A stretch of DNA of 64,000 bases from Bacillota bacterium (GCA_017889585.1 JAGFZX010000004.1:1-64000), one strand, 5' to 3'. Shown: positions 45,784 through 55,660, counted from the stretch's first letter. The notes: generated by a model from the sequence alone, not told the origin. Numbers and translations: made by a program.

Positions 45784-46806
45784 CTATTTCTTATGTGCTT
45801 GGTAAAACTCATCATATTTTTTTAGTTCCCGTTTCAAAAGGTTTGGAGTATCAAGACCATAAGGGCAATTATTTTTACAGCGTCCACACTCAATACATTG
45901 ATTGATCAAACTCATTTTTTCTCTAAAGCTGTTTTCTAAGAAGGGTTGATACGGGGCTCTTCCTAGAAGCAATGATATTCTTGCTTGGGTGGGTATTTCG
46001 ATTCCTGCTGGACACGGCATACAATATCCACATCCACGACAAAAATCTCCCGCCAATTCAGCTCTGTCCTTCTCAATAATCTTCCACATGGCTTCATCCA
46101 ATACTGGAGGGTTCTTTTCCAAGGCTATAAATTCTTCCAGTTGACTCATCTTCTGAATACCCCAAATCGGCACTACATTATCAAACTGCCTTAAGAAGGC
46201 AAACGCAGCAGAGGCACTTGTAATTAATCCACCTGATAAAGCTTTCATTGCGATAACCCCAACGTCTCTTTTCTTGCACACATCAATAAGCTTTAGTTCT
46301 TCAATAGATGAAAGAGTATTCAGGGGAAATTGAATAGTGTCGTACAGATTTGATTCTGCCGCTTGTATGGCCGTTTTTATATTATGGTTTGTAAACCCAA
46401 TAAAACGGATCATTCCTTTTTGCTTTGCCTCTAATAATCCTGTATAAAGGCTTTTCGGATCTTCATGATTTGATATGTCTTTAGGATTATGCAATTGAAA
46501 AATATCTATGTAATCTGTTTTCAAATTCTTCAGGCTGGTTTCTAAATGGCTAAACAATGTTTTCTTGTCCTTAGCTTGGCTTTTTGTCGCTATAATAATA
46601 TTACTTCGTACATCGGAAAAGGCATAGCCAATTTTCTCTTCACTATCAGTATACATTCGTGCCGTATCAAAGAAGTTTATTCCACTGTCGTAAGCCTTCC
46701 TCAAAATGGCTTTTGTTTCTTCAAAGGAAATTCGTTGTATCGGTAAAGCACCAAATCCACTCTTACTTACCATTAAATTTGTACGGCCTAACCTTATTTT
46801 ATCCAT
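45784..46806 (-). CDS. Aldo/keto reductase with C-terminal ferredoxin-like domain
   Basis: 340 aa. AKR barrel at about 1-255 with the tetrad Asp and Tyr in FDTARMYTDSE, Lys in IATKSQ and His in FQLHNP. The C-terminus (about 258-330) has cysteine clusters CRGCGYCMPCP and CIECGRCKNNCP, i.e. two 4Fe-4S-type sites. This fusion occurs in anaerobes. Substrate unknown. It lies 76 bp upstream of fabV on the same strand. Confidence 0.92.
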   Translation of the reverse strand: MDKIRLGRTNLMVSKSGFGALPIQRISFEETKAILRKAYDSGINFFDTARMYTDSEEKIGYAFSDVRSNIIIATKSQAKDKKTLFSHLETSLKNLKTDYIDIFQLHNPKDISNHEDPKSLYTGLLEAKQKGMIRFIGFTNHNIKTAIQAAESNLYDTIQFPLNTLSSIEELKLIDVCKKRDVGVIAMKALSGGLITSASAAFAFLRQFDNVVPIWGIQKMSQLEEFIALEKNPPVLDEAMWKIIEKDRAELAGDFCRGCGYCMPCPAGIEIPTQARISLLLGRAPYQPFLENSFREKMSLINQCIECGRCKNNCPYGLDTPNLLKRELKKYDEFYQAHKK

Positions 46807-47049
46807 AAATAAAATTCCCTCACTTAATCTTCAATTATTTATCATAAAACAGTTAAAAGAGTATCAGAAAAGAGGCAGGAACGAGTTCACTTCGATTATA
46901 GCATATATTTACAAATAAACAGAAAGTTATTCCTAAATAATTGAACTTATTTTTCGTTAGCAGCAATTTTCATTTATATAATACATACAAGGAACAGTGA
47001 GACTTATAAGCAACAAAATTCATTCTAAACTCATACTTCTGATATATTA

Positions 47050-47129
47050 TAAAAAAACTTGATTCGCGCCAAGCCTTAGTTGCCCTTACTTGGAATGGGA
47101 AAGTATTCTACTTCCTAATTCCGTCAAAA
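47050..47129 (+). repeat. Dispersed intergenic repeat, copy E (internally deleted)
   Basis: AAAAAAACTTGATTCGCGCC, AAGCCTTAGTTGCCCTTACT, TGGAATGGGAAAGTATTCTA, CTTCCTAATTCCGTCAAAAT. The CAGACGC...AGAAG segment present in copies A, B and C is missing, as in copy F. Confidence 0.75.
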
Positions 47130-47130
47130 T

Positions 47131-47162
47131 AAGGAGACAGTCTACATGTAGACCATCTCCTT
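47131..47162. terminator. Terminator of the ABC-F gene
   Basis: AAGGAGAcagTCTAC/GTAGAccATCTCCTT hairpin directly after the ABC-F stop at 47168. Confidence 0.8.
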
Positions 47163-47167
47163 TTATC

Positions 47168-48757
47168 CTAGACCGATTGTTTGCTTTCTAAATATTCATC
47201 ATAGGTCATGCGTTTGTCAATAAGACCATCAGGCGTAATTTCCATAATCCGATTAGCAATAGTTTGTACAAACTCATGATCATGGGCCACAAATAGCATG
47301 GTTCCTTCAAAACTAATCAGACCATTATTGAGAGAAGTAATGGATTCCAAATCCAAATGGTTTGTTGGCTCATCAAATATTAACACATTAGCGCCACTGA
47401 GCATCATCTTGGACAGCATACACCGTACTTTTTCGCCACCAGACAACACATTGGCTTCTTTTTGGCTTTCCTCACCAGAAAACAGCATACGACCCAAAAA
47501 CCCTCGAACAAAAGTTTCATCAGGGTCGCGAGAAAATTGTCGTAACCAATCCACAAGATTTAAGTTGCTATCAAAATACTCCGCATTATCTCTTGGAAAA
47601 TAAGCTTGAGAAGTGGTAATACCCCATTTGAATTCACCGCTATCTGATTCCATTTCACCCATTAATATTTTAAATAAAGTGGTTTTTGCCACACTATTTG
47701 GACCAACAAAGGCGATCTTATCACCTTTCGTTACAATAAAGCTAACATTATCAAGAACCTTTTCACCATCAATGGTCTTACTGATATTTTCAACAGTAAG
47801 CAGTTGATCCCCTGCTTCACGGTCAGGCTTGAAAGCAATGTAAGGATACTTACGAGAAGATGGTTTTATATCTTCTAGTGTCAATTTTTCCAACTGTTTT
47901 TTACGTGATGTTGCTTGCTTAGATTTAGAAGCATTAGCACTAAAACGCTGAATAAAGCTTTGCAATTCTTTCATTTTTTCATCGGTCTTTCTATTGGCTT
48001 CTTTAGCCATCTTCAAAGCCAATTCGCTAGATTGACGCCAGAAATCATAGTTTCCCACATACATTTGAATATTGTTAAAATCAATATCAGCAATATGGGT
48101 ACAAACTTTATTCAAAAAATGACGATCATGGGATACTACAATAACAGTATTATCAAAATTATATAGAAATTCTTCTAACCACTTAATAGAATCTACATCA
48201 AGATGATTTGTTGGTTCATCCAATAACAAAATATGTGGGCTGCCAAACAGAGCCTGAGCTAGCAGTACCCTTACCTTTTCATTACCGCCTAAATCTTTCA
48301 TTAATTTATAATGATATTCTTCGCCAATCCCCAGACCCATTAGCATTTTAGCGGCTTCAGTCTCAGCATCCCAGCCATTGAGTTCAGCAAATTCGCCTTC
48401 AAGCTCGCCTACTTTGATACCATCTTCATCGGTAAAATCAGCTTTTGAATATAATGCTTCTTTAGCTTCCATGATCTCATACAGTCTGGCATGCCCCATG
48501 ATAACTGTTTTTAATACTTCAATTTCATCAAATTCATAATGATTTTGTTTTAAAACAGCCAATCGCTCGCCTGGTGTAATACAAACCTCACCAGAACTTG
48601 GCTCAATTTCACCAGATAGTATTTTTAAGAAGGTCGATTTTCCTGTACCATTTGCACCAATTAAACCATAGCAATTGCCTGCCGTAAATTTTATATTGAC
48701 GTCCTCAAATAACGCCCGTTTTCCATAACGCAAAGTTAATTTACTTGTACTAATCAT
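47168..48757 (-). CDS. ABC-F family ATPase (YbiT/YkpA type)
   Basis: 529 aa, two ATPase domains with a linker (about 240-320) and no membrane segments, so a ribosome-acting ABC-F protein. Domain 1: Walker A GANGTGKST, Walker B ILLLDEPTNHLD. Domain 2: signature LSGGEKVRC, Walker B VLIFDEPTNHLD. Two motifs deviate: the domain 1 signature is LGGNEK not LSGGEK, and the domain 2 Walker A is GPNSVAKTT. I recall similar changes in YbiT-type relatives, so they may be normal for the subfamily. Isolated gene. Confidence 0.93.
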   Translation of the reverse strand: MISTSKLTLRYGKRALFEDVNIKFTAGNCYGLIGANGTGKSTFLKILSGEIEPSSGEVCITPGERLAVLKQNHYEFDEIEVLKTVIMGHARLYEIMEAKEALYSKADFTDEDGIKVGELEGEFAELNGWDAETEAAKMLMGLGIGEEYHYKLMKDLGGNEKVRVLLAQALFGSPHILLLDEPTNHLDVDSIKWLEEFLYNFDNTVIVVSHDRHFLNKVCTHIADIDFNNIQMYVGNYDFWRQSSELALKMAKEANRKTDEKMKELQSFIQRFSANASKSKQATSRKKQLEKLTLEDIKPSSRKYPYIAFKPDREAGDQLLTVENISKTIDGEKVLDNVSFIVTKGDKIAFVGPNSVAKTTLFKILMGEMESDSGEFKWGITTSQAYFPRDNAEYFDSNLNLVDWLRQFSRDPDETFVRGFLGRMLFSGEESQKEANVLSGGEKVRCMLSKMMLSGANVLIFDEPTNHLDLESITSLNNGLISFEGTMLFVAHDHEFVQTIANRIMEITPDGLIDKRMTYDEYLESKQSV

Positions 48758-48814
48758 GTTTTCATCAGCCTTCCTTTTTATAAATGGTACATAATAATTC
48801 TCTATTAACAGAAA

Positions 48815-48841
48815 TAAAGAGCCTAAGTAGGCTCTTTATTT
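48815..48841. terminator. Terminator of the 68-aa gene
   Basis: AAAGAGCCTA/TAGGCTCTTT hairpin with T-rich flanks, directly after the stop at 48844. Confidence 0.8.
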
Positions 48842-48843
48842 AT

Positions 48844-49050
48844 TTACTTACTGTATGCAAAGGAAAAATCATTCGCTAGCTTTTCATAGTTTTCTAAAAC
48901 ATTAACTATTCTAAGTTGCTCAGCAACATTTGCTTGTTCTATATCGTTATTTTCCATCACGGTTTGCATAATACGCTTCACCTGAAATGGATAATAACCT
49001 AAGACCATCAACTTCTGACGAAGCTGACAGATACGCTGTTCGATATTCAT
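48844..49050 (-). CDS. Hypothetical 68-aa helical protein
   Basis: MNIEQRICQLRQKLMVLGYY, then PFQVKRIMQTVMENNDIEQA and an acidic helical tail. GGGGG lies about 8 nt before the ATG at 49050. No motif or membrane segment recognised. Followed by its own terminator. Confidence 0.65.
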   Translation of the reverse strand: MNIEQRICQLRQKLMVLGYYPFQVKRIMQTVMENNDIEQANVAEQLRIVNVLENYEKLANDFSFAYSK

Positions 49051-49366
49051 TTCTAATCCCCCTAATAACCTATAATGTATAGCAGTCATTAATATACAAC
49101 GCAACTTTGCAATTTATAACCACTATGTACTTAATCAACATTACTACTACTTTATAGGATATAGAGATATAGGATCAGCCAGTCCTTTGCCTACAATCAA
49201 CTTCTTAAATCATCACAGCGACACTTTACTGTGAAACGCTAGGTAGCTTTTGTAAAAACATCTACTTTCCATCATATAAATATAAGCCTGCCAACATAAC
49301 AACTTATAGTAATCATTATTGATCTTCCGATATTATATCATGAACTGATAGTCAGGTCAAGTTTTT

Positions 49367-49870
49367 TTATACACAATCAAACTGATATAACACAACCCTA
49401 TTCTGTTTTAAGCTTTCTGACACATCTATGATTCGTTGATTAGCTGAACCTTTAAACAGTAACTCATAACTTTTTAGCGAGAGTTCAAACTTGCCATCAA
49501 CCAGCACATCAATATACTGCAAAAGCTGTCGACAATCAGGTCTATCCAGTAATTCTTCAAAAGTAAATCCAGTATAACACCAAATATTAGTGCCATGCTC
49601 TTTAAGTTGACTGGCAATTGCAGCGCAACTTGCTGCCTGAATCATGGGATCCCCCCCGGAAAAAGTCACCCCTGATTGCATCTGCACTGCCAGAATTTCT
49701 TGTACTAGCTCATCAATATCCTGCTCATACCCACCCGCAAAATCATGAGTATCAGGATTATGACACCCCGCGCAGTCATGAGAACAGCCCTGACACCAAA
49801 TCACGGTTCTCAGCCCACGTCCGTCAACAACTGAATCTGTAACAATTGGCGAAGACAAACGAATTTTCAT
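49367..49870 (-). CDS. nrdG: Anaerobic ribonucleotide reductase activase
   Basis: 167 aa radical SAM enzyme that generates the glycyl radical on NrdD. Cluster motif GCSHDCAGCHNP (Cys-x3-Cys-x2-Cys), plus VTFSGGDPM. It lies 102 bp downstream of nrdD with a hairpin (49918-49959) between, which may set the ratio of the two proteins. Confidence 0.96.
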   Translation of the reverse strand: MKIRLSSPIVTDSVVDGRGLRTVIWCQGCSHDCAGCHNPDTHDFAGGYEQDIDELVQEILAVQMQSGVTFSGGDPMIQAASCAAIASQLKEHGTNIWCYTGFTFEELLDRPDCRQLLQYIDVLVDGKFELSLKSYELLFKGSANQRIIDVSESLKQNRVVLYQFDCV

Positions 49871-49917
49871 TATAGAACCCCTTCTAATAAATTATTATAC
49901 TCGGCAATCGTCATATA

Positions 49918-49959
49918 CAAACACTCCTGCAAAGCATCTCAGCCTTGCAGGAGTGTTTG
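49918..49959. terminator. Hairpin between nrdD and nrdG
   Basis: CAAACACTCCTGCAA/TTGCAGGAGTGTTTG 15-bp perfect stem. It lies in the nrdD-nrdG gap, so it is a partial terminator or processing site if the two are cotranscribed. Confidence 0.7.
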
Positions 49960-49972
49960 CTCTTAAAATCGA

Positions 49973-52366
49973 TCAGTTTCTAGCACCATGCTTAACCCGG
50001 TCTTTTTCTTCAGCACGTTTACCATCATTCCATTTATCCATTGTACCCACCAGATAACCAGTAATACGGCGAATGCGTTCAAAGTTCATAGTATTTTCGC
50101 CTTCCGCGCGTCCGCATCTAGGACAATTATCACCAATGACTCCTGTAAAACCGCACACTGGATCACGATCAACAGGGTGATTAATTGACCCATAGCCAAT
50201 ACCACTTTCTTTCATTTTGCGTACAACAACTTCAAAAGCATCAAGATTCTTTACTAAATCACCATCGAGCTCAATATAGGTAATATGGCCAGCATTTGTC
50301 ATAGCATGATAAGGAGCCTCTAGCTCAATCTTTCGAGCAGCCGAAATTTTATAATATACTGGAACATGAAAACTATTAGTATAATAATCTCGATCTGTTA
50401 CGCCTTCAATAATGCCGTATTTCTTACTGTCAATTTTTACAAACCGACCTGACAAGCCTTCAGCTGGCGTAGCAATTAAGGAAAAGTTGAGTTGATATTT
50501 GCCTGCTGCTTCATCTATACGCTTTCTCATATGTCCAATAATGTCAAGACCAGCAGATTGAGCAGCCTCCGACTGGCCATGATGCTCGCCAAAAAGGGCT
50601 TTCAGTGTTTCAGCCAATCCAATAAATCCAACTGTTAAGGTACCATGCTTGATTACATCTTCAAGCGTATCTTCCCAACCTAATTTATCTGAATCAAGCC
50701 AGATTTTTTGCCCCATTAAGAAAGGAAAGTTTTTAACTTTTTTGCGTTTCTGAATTTCATACCGTTCTAATATCTGCTGAATAACTAGCTCAATAAGATC
50801 ATCTAATTCGGCATAGAAACCATCTAGATCGGGCTCATTTCTTTGTTCTAAAACAATCCCGTGCTTAATGCCCAGGCGTGGCAAGTTAATACTGGTAAAA
50901 GAATTATTACCTCGACCAAAAATAATACCGTCTGATTCAGGAAAAACCGAACCAACTACCCTTGTTCTACACCCCATGGTAGCAATTTCCGTTTCCGGAC
51001 GACCTGGTCTATAATATTGTAAATTAAAAGGGGCATCAACAAATACGAAGTTAGGAAATAATCGTTTCGCCGACACACGACAAGATAGTTTAAATAAATC
51101 ATAATTAGGATCTTCTGGATTATAATTGATACCCTCTTTAACTTTGAAAATGCTGATTGGGAAAATAGCTGTTTCCCCATAACCCAGACCTGCTTCTACT
51201 GATAGCAGAAACTGTTCAACCACTAAACGACCTTCTGGGGTAATATCGGTACCAAAATTAATACTACTGAACGGCACTTGTGCCCCAGCTCTTGAATGCA
51301 TGGTGTTAAGGTTATGCAAAAATCCTTCCATAGCCTGATATGTTTTCTTCACCGTTTCTTTTTTAGCAAAACGATAGGTAAGCTCTTGAATTTTCTTTAT
51401 CTCATCAGCAGTTACCCCCATTTGCCCCTCTGCCAAAGCTGCTTTCAGACGCAATGATTCATGAATATGATAGTCCTCATACTCTTTATCACCAATGCGC
51501 GGATAATCAATATGTTCATCGCTATAGGAGTTGACAGTACATGCAACCACTTGTTCAATTGCATCTTCAGTTAGTTCCTCAAAATCTATCATCAAAATTT
51601 TTCTCATATTTTCTGAGTATAATTTAACAAAAGTTTTGGCGACACCAGCAGCCAGACCATAATCAAAATTTGGGATAGATTGCCCGCCATGCTGGTCATT
51701 TTGATTACTTTGAATGGCAATAGCTGCCAGCGCTGCATAGCTCATAATATCTTGTGGTTCCCGCAAGTGTCCATGTCCTGTGGAAAATCCATTTCTAAAT
51801 AACTTTTTAATATCAATTTGGCAACAAGTCAAAGTTCCAATGGCTTCAAAATCCATATCATGGATATGAATATAGCCTGATTGGTGGGCTTTGGCATACT
51901 CAGGTTTTAATATATGGTGAATCGCAAATTGTTTTGACCCTGTTGCACCATACTGAAGCATTGTTCCCATGGCTGTATTACCATCAACATTGGCATTTTC
52001 TCTTTTCCCGTCAACTTGTTCAGCATCTTTAAAGGTAATGTCTTTATAATCCATCATCAGCCGCATATTTGCTTCGCGCACCTGAGTACGCTTAGCTCGG
52101 TATGCAATATATTTTTTAGCCACAGCTACTTCGTCAGATTGAAGTAATACATCTTCTACAATATCTTGTATTTCCTCTACTGACAAACTATGTACCAGCT
52201 TAGCCTCAATACACTTAAATACCTTATCTGATAATGCCTGCAATTTTCCGTCTTCTACTATGCCGTCAAAGTTCTCCGTATATGCTTTTTTAATCGCTGC
52301 ATAAATTTTTTCAACCTTAAGTTCAACCTCACGACCATCACGCTTAATCACTTGAAAATTGCTCAT
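49973..52366 (-). CDS. nrdD: Anaerobic ribonucleoside-triphosphate reductase
   Basis: 797 aa, makes dNTPs without oxygen. N-terminal ATP-cone (about 1-95, FQVIKRDGREVELKVEKIY), large catalytic barrel, C-terminal zinc cysteines in DPVCGFTG and NCPRCGR, and glycyl-radical segment RRITGYLVGT. GGGTGG 5 nt upstream selects the ATG at 52366. The leader contains repeat copy F; no NrdR-box pair was recognised. Confidence 0.97.
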   Translation of the reverse strand: MSNFQVIKRDGREVELKVEKIYAAIKKAYTENFDGIVEDGKLQALSDKVFKCIEAKLVHSLSVEEIQDIVEDVLLQSDEVAVAKKYIAYRAKRTQVREANMRLMMDYKDITFKDAEQVDGKRENANVDGNTAMGTMLQYGATGSKQFAIHHILKPEYAKAHQSGYIHIHDMDFEAIGTLTCCQIDIKKLFRNGFSTGHGHLREPQDIMSYAALAAIAIQSNQNDQHGGQSIPNFDYGLAAGVAKTFVKLYSENMRKILMIDFEELTEDAIEQVVACTVNSYSDEHIDYPRIGDKEYEDYHIHESLRLKAALAEGQMGVTADEIKKIQELTYRFAKKETVKKTYQAMEGFLHNLNTMHSRAGAQVPFSSINFGTDITPEGRLVVEQFLLSVEAGLGYGETAIFPISIFKVKEGINYNPEDPNYDLFKLSCRVSAKRLFPNFVFVDAPFNLQYYRPGRPETEIATMGCRTRVVGSVFPESDGIIFGRGNNSFTSINLPRLGIKHGIVLEQRNEPDLDGFYAELDDLIELVIQQILERYEIQKRKKVKNFPFLMGQKIWLDSDKLGWEDTLEDVIKHGTLTVGFIGLAETLKALFGEHHGQSEAAQSAGLDIIGHMRKRIDEAAGKYQLNFSLIATPAEGLSGRFVKIDSKKYGIIEGVTDRDYYTNSFHVPVYYKISAARKIELEAPYHAMTNAGHITYIELDGDLVKNLDAFEVVVRKMKESGIGYGSINHPVDRDPVCGFTGVIGDNCPRCGRAEGENTMNFERIRRITGYLVGTMDKWNDGKRAEEKDRVKHGARN

Positions 52367-52394
52367 AATTACCACCCTGTACATAAGATTTTAT

Positions 52395-52467
52395 AAAAAA
52401 AACTTGGCTTGCGCCAAGTCTTAGTTGCCCTTACTTGGAATTTGTTATACTTTCTGCCTCTGTAAAA
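52395..52467 (+). repeat. Dispersed intergenic repeat, copy F (internally deleted)
   Basis: AAAAAACTTGGCTTGCGCCA, AGTCTTAGTTGCCCTTACTT, GGAATTTGTTATACTTTCTG, CCTCTGTAAAAAT. It is in the nrdD leader region and shares the internal deletion of copy E. Confidence 0.75.
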
Positions 52468-52610
52468 ATTGGATTTAATTAGTATCATAGAAAGATAGTA
52501 AAAATACGAACAAATTGATAATGATTCTTTGTAGATAATTATATCATATTATTTTTTTTTTACTAGTCTTGACTATATTTTTTCCCTAGCATTTCTATTT
52601 TTTATCAAAT

Positions 52611-52720
52611 CGAAAAGATTAGGCGCAAACAAATAGATGCTCGATTGCTAACATATCGAACAAAGCCCATCACATCGTCGCTGAAGCGTCGTGTGTCTGC
52701 TTTTGTGCCTAATCTTTTCC
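52611..52720 (+). repeat. MITE-like element with terminal inverted repeats
   Basis: GAAAAGATTAGGCGCAAA at the left and TTTTGTGCCTAATCTTTTCC at the right are near-perfect inverted repeats enclosing about 70 bp. The interior (ATGCTCGATTGCTAACATAT, CGAACAAAGC, GTGTGTCTGCTTTTG) matches the middle module of repeat copy A at 12850. An inner GACGCTTCAGCGACGATG-type palindrome is also present. No ORF. Confidence 0.7.
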
Positions 52721-52823
52721 GCATAATAACACTCAGAAAAACCTAATACTTTCACTACATTATATATTTTGTACACCGCAATTGCAACCATCCAGAAGCA
52801 TAGGAAAAGGGCTATATATCAGG

Positions 52824-54467
52824 TTAAACTGACTTAAATAACCCAAACCTACGTAATATGATTGCCATACGCACACCAATGAGAGGCATCTGTTTGATAT
52901 CCTCTTCACCAATACCACCTAACAGTAAAAGTACAGCACCGTATACGATACCACCGAAGAATATCCCCATCACCGTAGCTAAGGCACTGCTAGCAGTTTC
53001 AATCATCATCACATCATAAGTTATATAGATTACGCCCCCCATAGCAGTTGCCGCCATAATAGTCTTCACTAAGCTTTTAATATCCATGACAAATCCTACA
53101 TAACGATTTACGAAATACATATTCAAAATTGCACCTATGCCAAAATCAGCTACAGTTGCCCATGATGCCCCTTTAATCCCTAAGGTCGGCATAGCAGTAA
53201 GCCCCCAATTCATAGCAACCTTAAAGACAACAGCAATCCCCATGTTGATAACCGGAATAGAGGTATGCCCCATGCCTTGTAACACGCCAGTCGTAACCTG
53301 GTGTATGCCTAACAAAAAAATCCCTACTGATATGATGCTAATGGAATGGCTAGCCTCAGGTGCATTATAAACTAATTGAGAAATGGGTTCAGCCAGTAAC
53401 CATAAGGCAACAAAACCAGGAATAGTAACTAAATTAGAAATTCGCATTGCCGAGGCAGTCTGCTGATAAATTCGGTTCTTATCATTAAGCGCAAAGGATT
53501 CAGAGATTGCTGGTACCAGACTAATACATAATGCGGCAGTTAAAATTGTTGATAAATTCAGTAATGGTACCGCCATACCTGTCAGATAACCAAATAATTC
53601 TGTAGCTTGTTCTACTGTATACCCTGCTACCTCTAATCGTGCCGGAACAATAAACAGATCCAAATTTGCTACGATTGGCAGCATAAGACTAGATAGCGAC
53701 ACAGGCAAAGCCAACTTGGCAATCCGTTTAATAATACTAATACCTGATTCTTGAGGGTTTGTTTGATTTTGCTTTTCGATTTTATCTTTAAAATTCTTAT
53801 TCAACTTCCAATAGTAATAAATCAGCACAAGTAGACCAGCTACCGCCCCAGGAGCAGCACCAAGACTAGCTCCGCCTGCCGCATATTCCAGGCCCTTTGG
53901 CAATAACCAACTGGCAAATATGAGCATTGTAATGACCCTAACTAATTGTTCAACAATCTGTGAAATAGCTGTAGGTGTCATTATTTGACAGCCTTGCAAA
54001 TACCCACGGAAACTGGATAAAATAGTAACAAAAAATACGGCCGGTGCTAAAGCAAGTAGTGCATAATAAGCCCGGGCATCATGAATAAACTGGTATTTAA
54101 TTAACAATTCAGCACCAAAATATAATAATAAACTAAAGAATAACCCTGTCAATGTCAATACTGTTAAAGAAATGTGAAAAACACGATTAGCACCCCTAAA
54201 ATCATTTAGTGCTAGCTTTTCAGCAGTAATAATAGAAATAGCTATCGGGATACCGGCAGAAGATACACTCAGTGCTAGAAGATATATGGGAAAGGCCATC
54301 TGATATAAACCAATTCCCTCCCCGCCTAACACCCGTGATAAAATAATCCAATTTAAAAAACCAATCACTTTTACAACAATTCCGCCCACCGTTAAGATCA
54401 ATGTGCCTTTTAGAAAGGAATTACTATGTTTTTTAATTACTGGTGTTTGTTCTCTTGATTCCGTCAT
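52824..54467 (-). CDS. MurJ/SpoVB-type lipid flippase (polysaccharide biosynthesis/MATE-like)
   Basis: 547 aa with about 14 membrane helices, MOP superfamily. The N-terminal FLKGTLILTVGGIVVKVIGF and SRVLGGEGIGLYQMAFPIYL are typical of SpoVB/YtgP flippases, which handle lipid-linked cell-wall precursors. SpoVB is a sporulation cortex gene in Bacillus; YtgP is vegetative, and sequence alone does not separate them here. Isolated gene with a minus-strand neighbour (DedA) 86 bp upstream. Confidence 0.85.
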   Translation of the reverse strand: MTESREQTPVIKKHSNSFLKGTLILTVGGIVVKVIGFLNWIILSRVLGGEGIGLYQMAFPIYLLALSVSSAGIPIAISIITAEKLALNDFRGANRVFHISLTVLTLTGLFFSLLLYFGAELLIKYQFIHDARAYYALLALAPAVFFVTILSSFRGYLQGCQIMTPTAISQIVEQLVRVITMLIFASWLLPKGLEYAAGGASLGAAPGAVAGLLVLIYYYWKLNKNFKDKIEKQNQTNPQESGISIIKRIAKLALPVSLSSLMLPIVANLDLFIVPARLEVAGYTVEQATELFGYLTGMAVPLLNLSTILTAALCISLVPAISESFALNDKNRIYQQTASAMRISNLVTIPGFVALWLLAEPISQLVYNAPEASHSISIISVGIFLLGIHQVTTGVLQGMGHTSIPVINMGIAVVFKVAMNWGLTAMPTLGIKGASWATVADFGIGAILNMYFVNRYVGFVMDIKSLVKTIMAATAMGGVIYITYDVMMIETASSALATVMGIFFGGIVYGAVLLLLGGIGEEDIKQMPLIGVRMAIILRRFGLFKSV

Positions 54468-54553
54468 TTTCTATATCCTTCGCTCCATAATATGATGTTA
54501 TTATTCACTCTATCTGCTATTACTACCCTATATTATTGACAATATACTATACC

Positions 54554-55150
54554 TCAAGTAGTAGATCGCTTTCTTATTATATAATAAATCGCCAAAATAA
54601 ACAGCCCACCCGCTACAACTAAACTAGCCTCATGACCTATCGTACGCATTGTAGGCCAATTTTCCCCGAGTAGCATCCCTACATAAACAAGAGCAATCGT
54701 CCAAGGTACCGACCCTAAAATCGTGTATAAGACAAATTTAACAAAGTTAACCCTTGCAAATCCGGCAGGTAGCGAGATAAATGTACGGACAACAGGCAAT
54801 AATCGTGCCACTAGTACTGTTATTAAACCATAACGATCAAACCACTTCTGGGCCATCGCTACATTCTTCTCAGATAAAAATACATACCTTCCATACTTTA
54901 GGACAAAGGTTGGTCCGCCATAATAACCTATCAAGTAAGACACGATAGAGCCCATCAATCCGCCTACTACGCCAGCGATAACGGCCAACTTAAAGTCCAT
55001 TCTCCCGAGAAAAACAAGATAACCGGTGAAACCAAAAATGAGTTCACTAGGAATCGGTATATTGGCACTTTCCAGTGCCATCCCTATCAGAATAGCAGGG
55101 TAACCCCATATATCAATAAAATCAATCACCATTTGAAATATCTGCTCCAT
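54554..55150 (-). CDS. DedA family membrane protein
   Basis: 198 aa, about 5 membrane helices. Conserved motifs are ALESANIPIPSE with the key Glu, GSIVSYLIGYYGG, and RYGLITVLVARLLPVVRTF then PAGFARVNF. DedA proteins help maintain membrane potential and recycle undecaprenyl phosphate. Plausibly linked to the cell-wall flippase gene downstream. Confidence 0.94.
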   Translation of the reverse strand: MEQIFQMVIDFIDIWGYPAILIGMALESANIPIPSELIFGFTGYLVFLGRMDFKLAVIAGVVGGLMGSIVSYLIGYYGGPTFVLKYGRYVFLSEKNVAMAQKWFDRYGLITVLVARLLPVVRTFISLPAGFARVNFVKFVLYTILGSVPWTIALVYVGMLLGENWPTMRTIGHEASLVVAGGLFILAIYYIIRKRSTT

Positions 55151-55300
55151 GAATAGCCTCCCTAAAACAACAACCGTGATAAGAGTAGCTCCACCACTAT
55201 ATGTGAATATAGAATAGACTTGCCATACACTACATAGAGATTTTAGTCTTTTTATGTCTCTTTTGCAAACATTATCAATATTTTTTAGAAAAACACATAG

Positions 55301-55660
55301 TTAACGCTTCCACCAACTATAGATAGCTAACAGACCACCTAATATCGTTGTTAATCTTTGGTATTCCTTAATTGTTTGAAATGTTGCTAAGATATATATT
55401 AATCCCCCAATCATCGCTACTGAAGCTAAGTAATACATTACCCTCTCTACTTTAGACCTATTAGTTGGCGCCTTCTTTGGAAAAATCCTTTTATACCATG
55501 GTGCTGAGCCAAGTGGCTGCCCCCTCGTACTACGCAAAATTTTCTCATCAATAACAGGAATAGGCTGAGTGTCTCCCGAACGATCTCTGAGTTGCCGACC
55601 ACACTTACGGCAGTATCTTACATTATAATGAATTTTATTACCGCAAAAATCACAATACAT
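55301..55660 (-). CDS. Zinc-ribbon membrane protein
   Basis: 119 aa. N-terminal zinc ribbon CDFCGNK...YCRKCGRQL (two CxxC pairs), a basic linker, then two membrane helices (about 70-110). The ATG at 55660 has GAGG 5 nt upstream. Widespread small zinc-ribbon membrane proteins of unknown function. Confidence 0.8.
   Translation of the reverse strand: MYCDFCGNKIHYNVRYCRKCGRQLRDRSGDTQPIPVIDEKILRSTRGQPLGSAPWYKRIFPKKAPTNRSKVERVMYYLASVAMIGGLIYILATFQTIKEYQRLTTILGGLLAIYSWWKR

Noticed and set aside
47168-48757. ABC-F protein judged inactive because of altered signature and Walker A motifs
   Set aside because: The same motifs appear to vary in YbiT/YkpA-type relatives, so inactivity cannot be claimed.
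52366-52540. Fur or NrdR site upstream of nrdD
   Set aside because: TTGATAATGATTC gives only a partial Fur half-site, and no pair of NrdR boxes was found.
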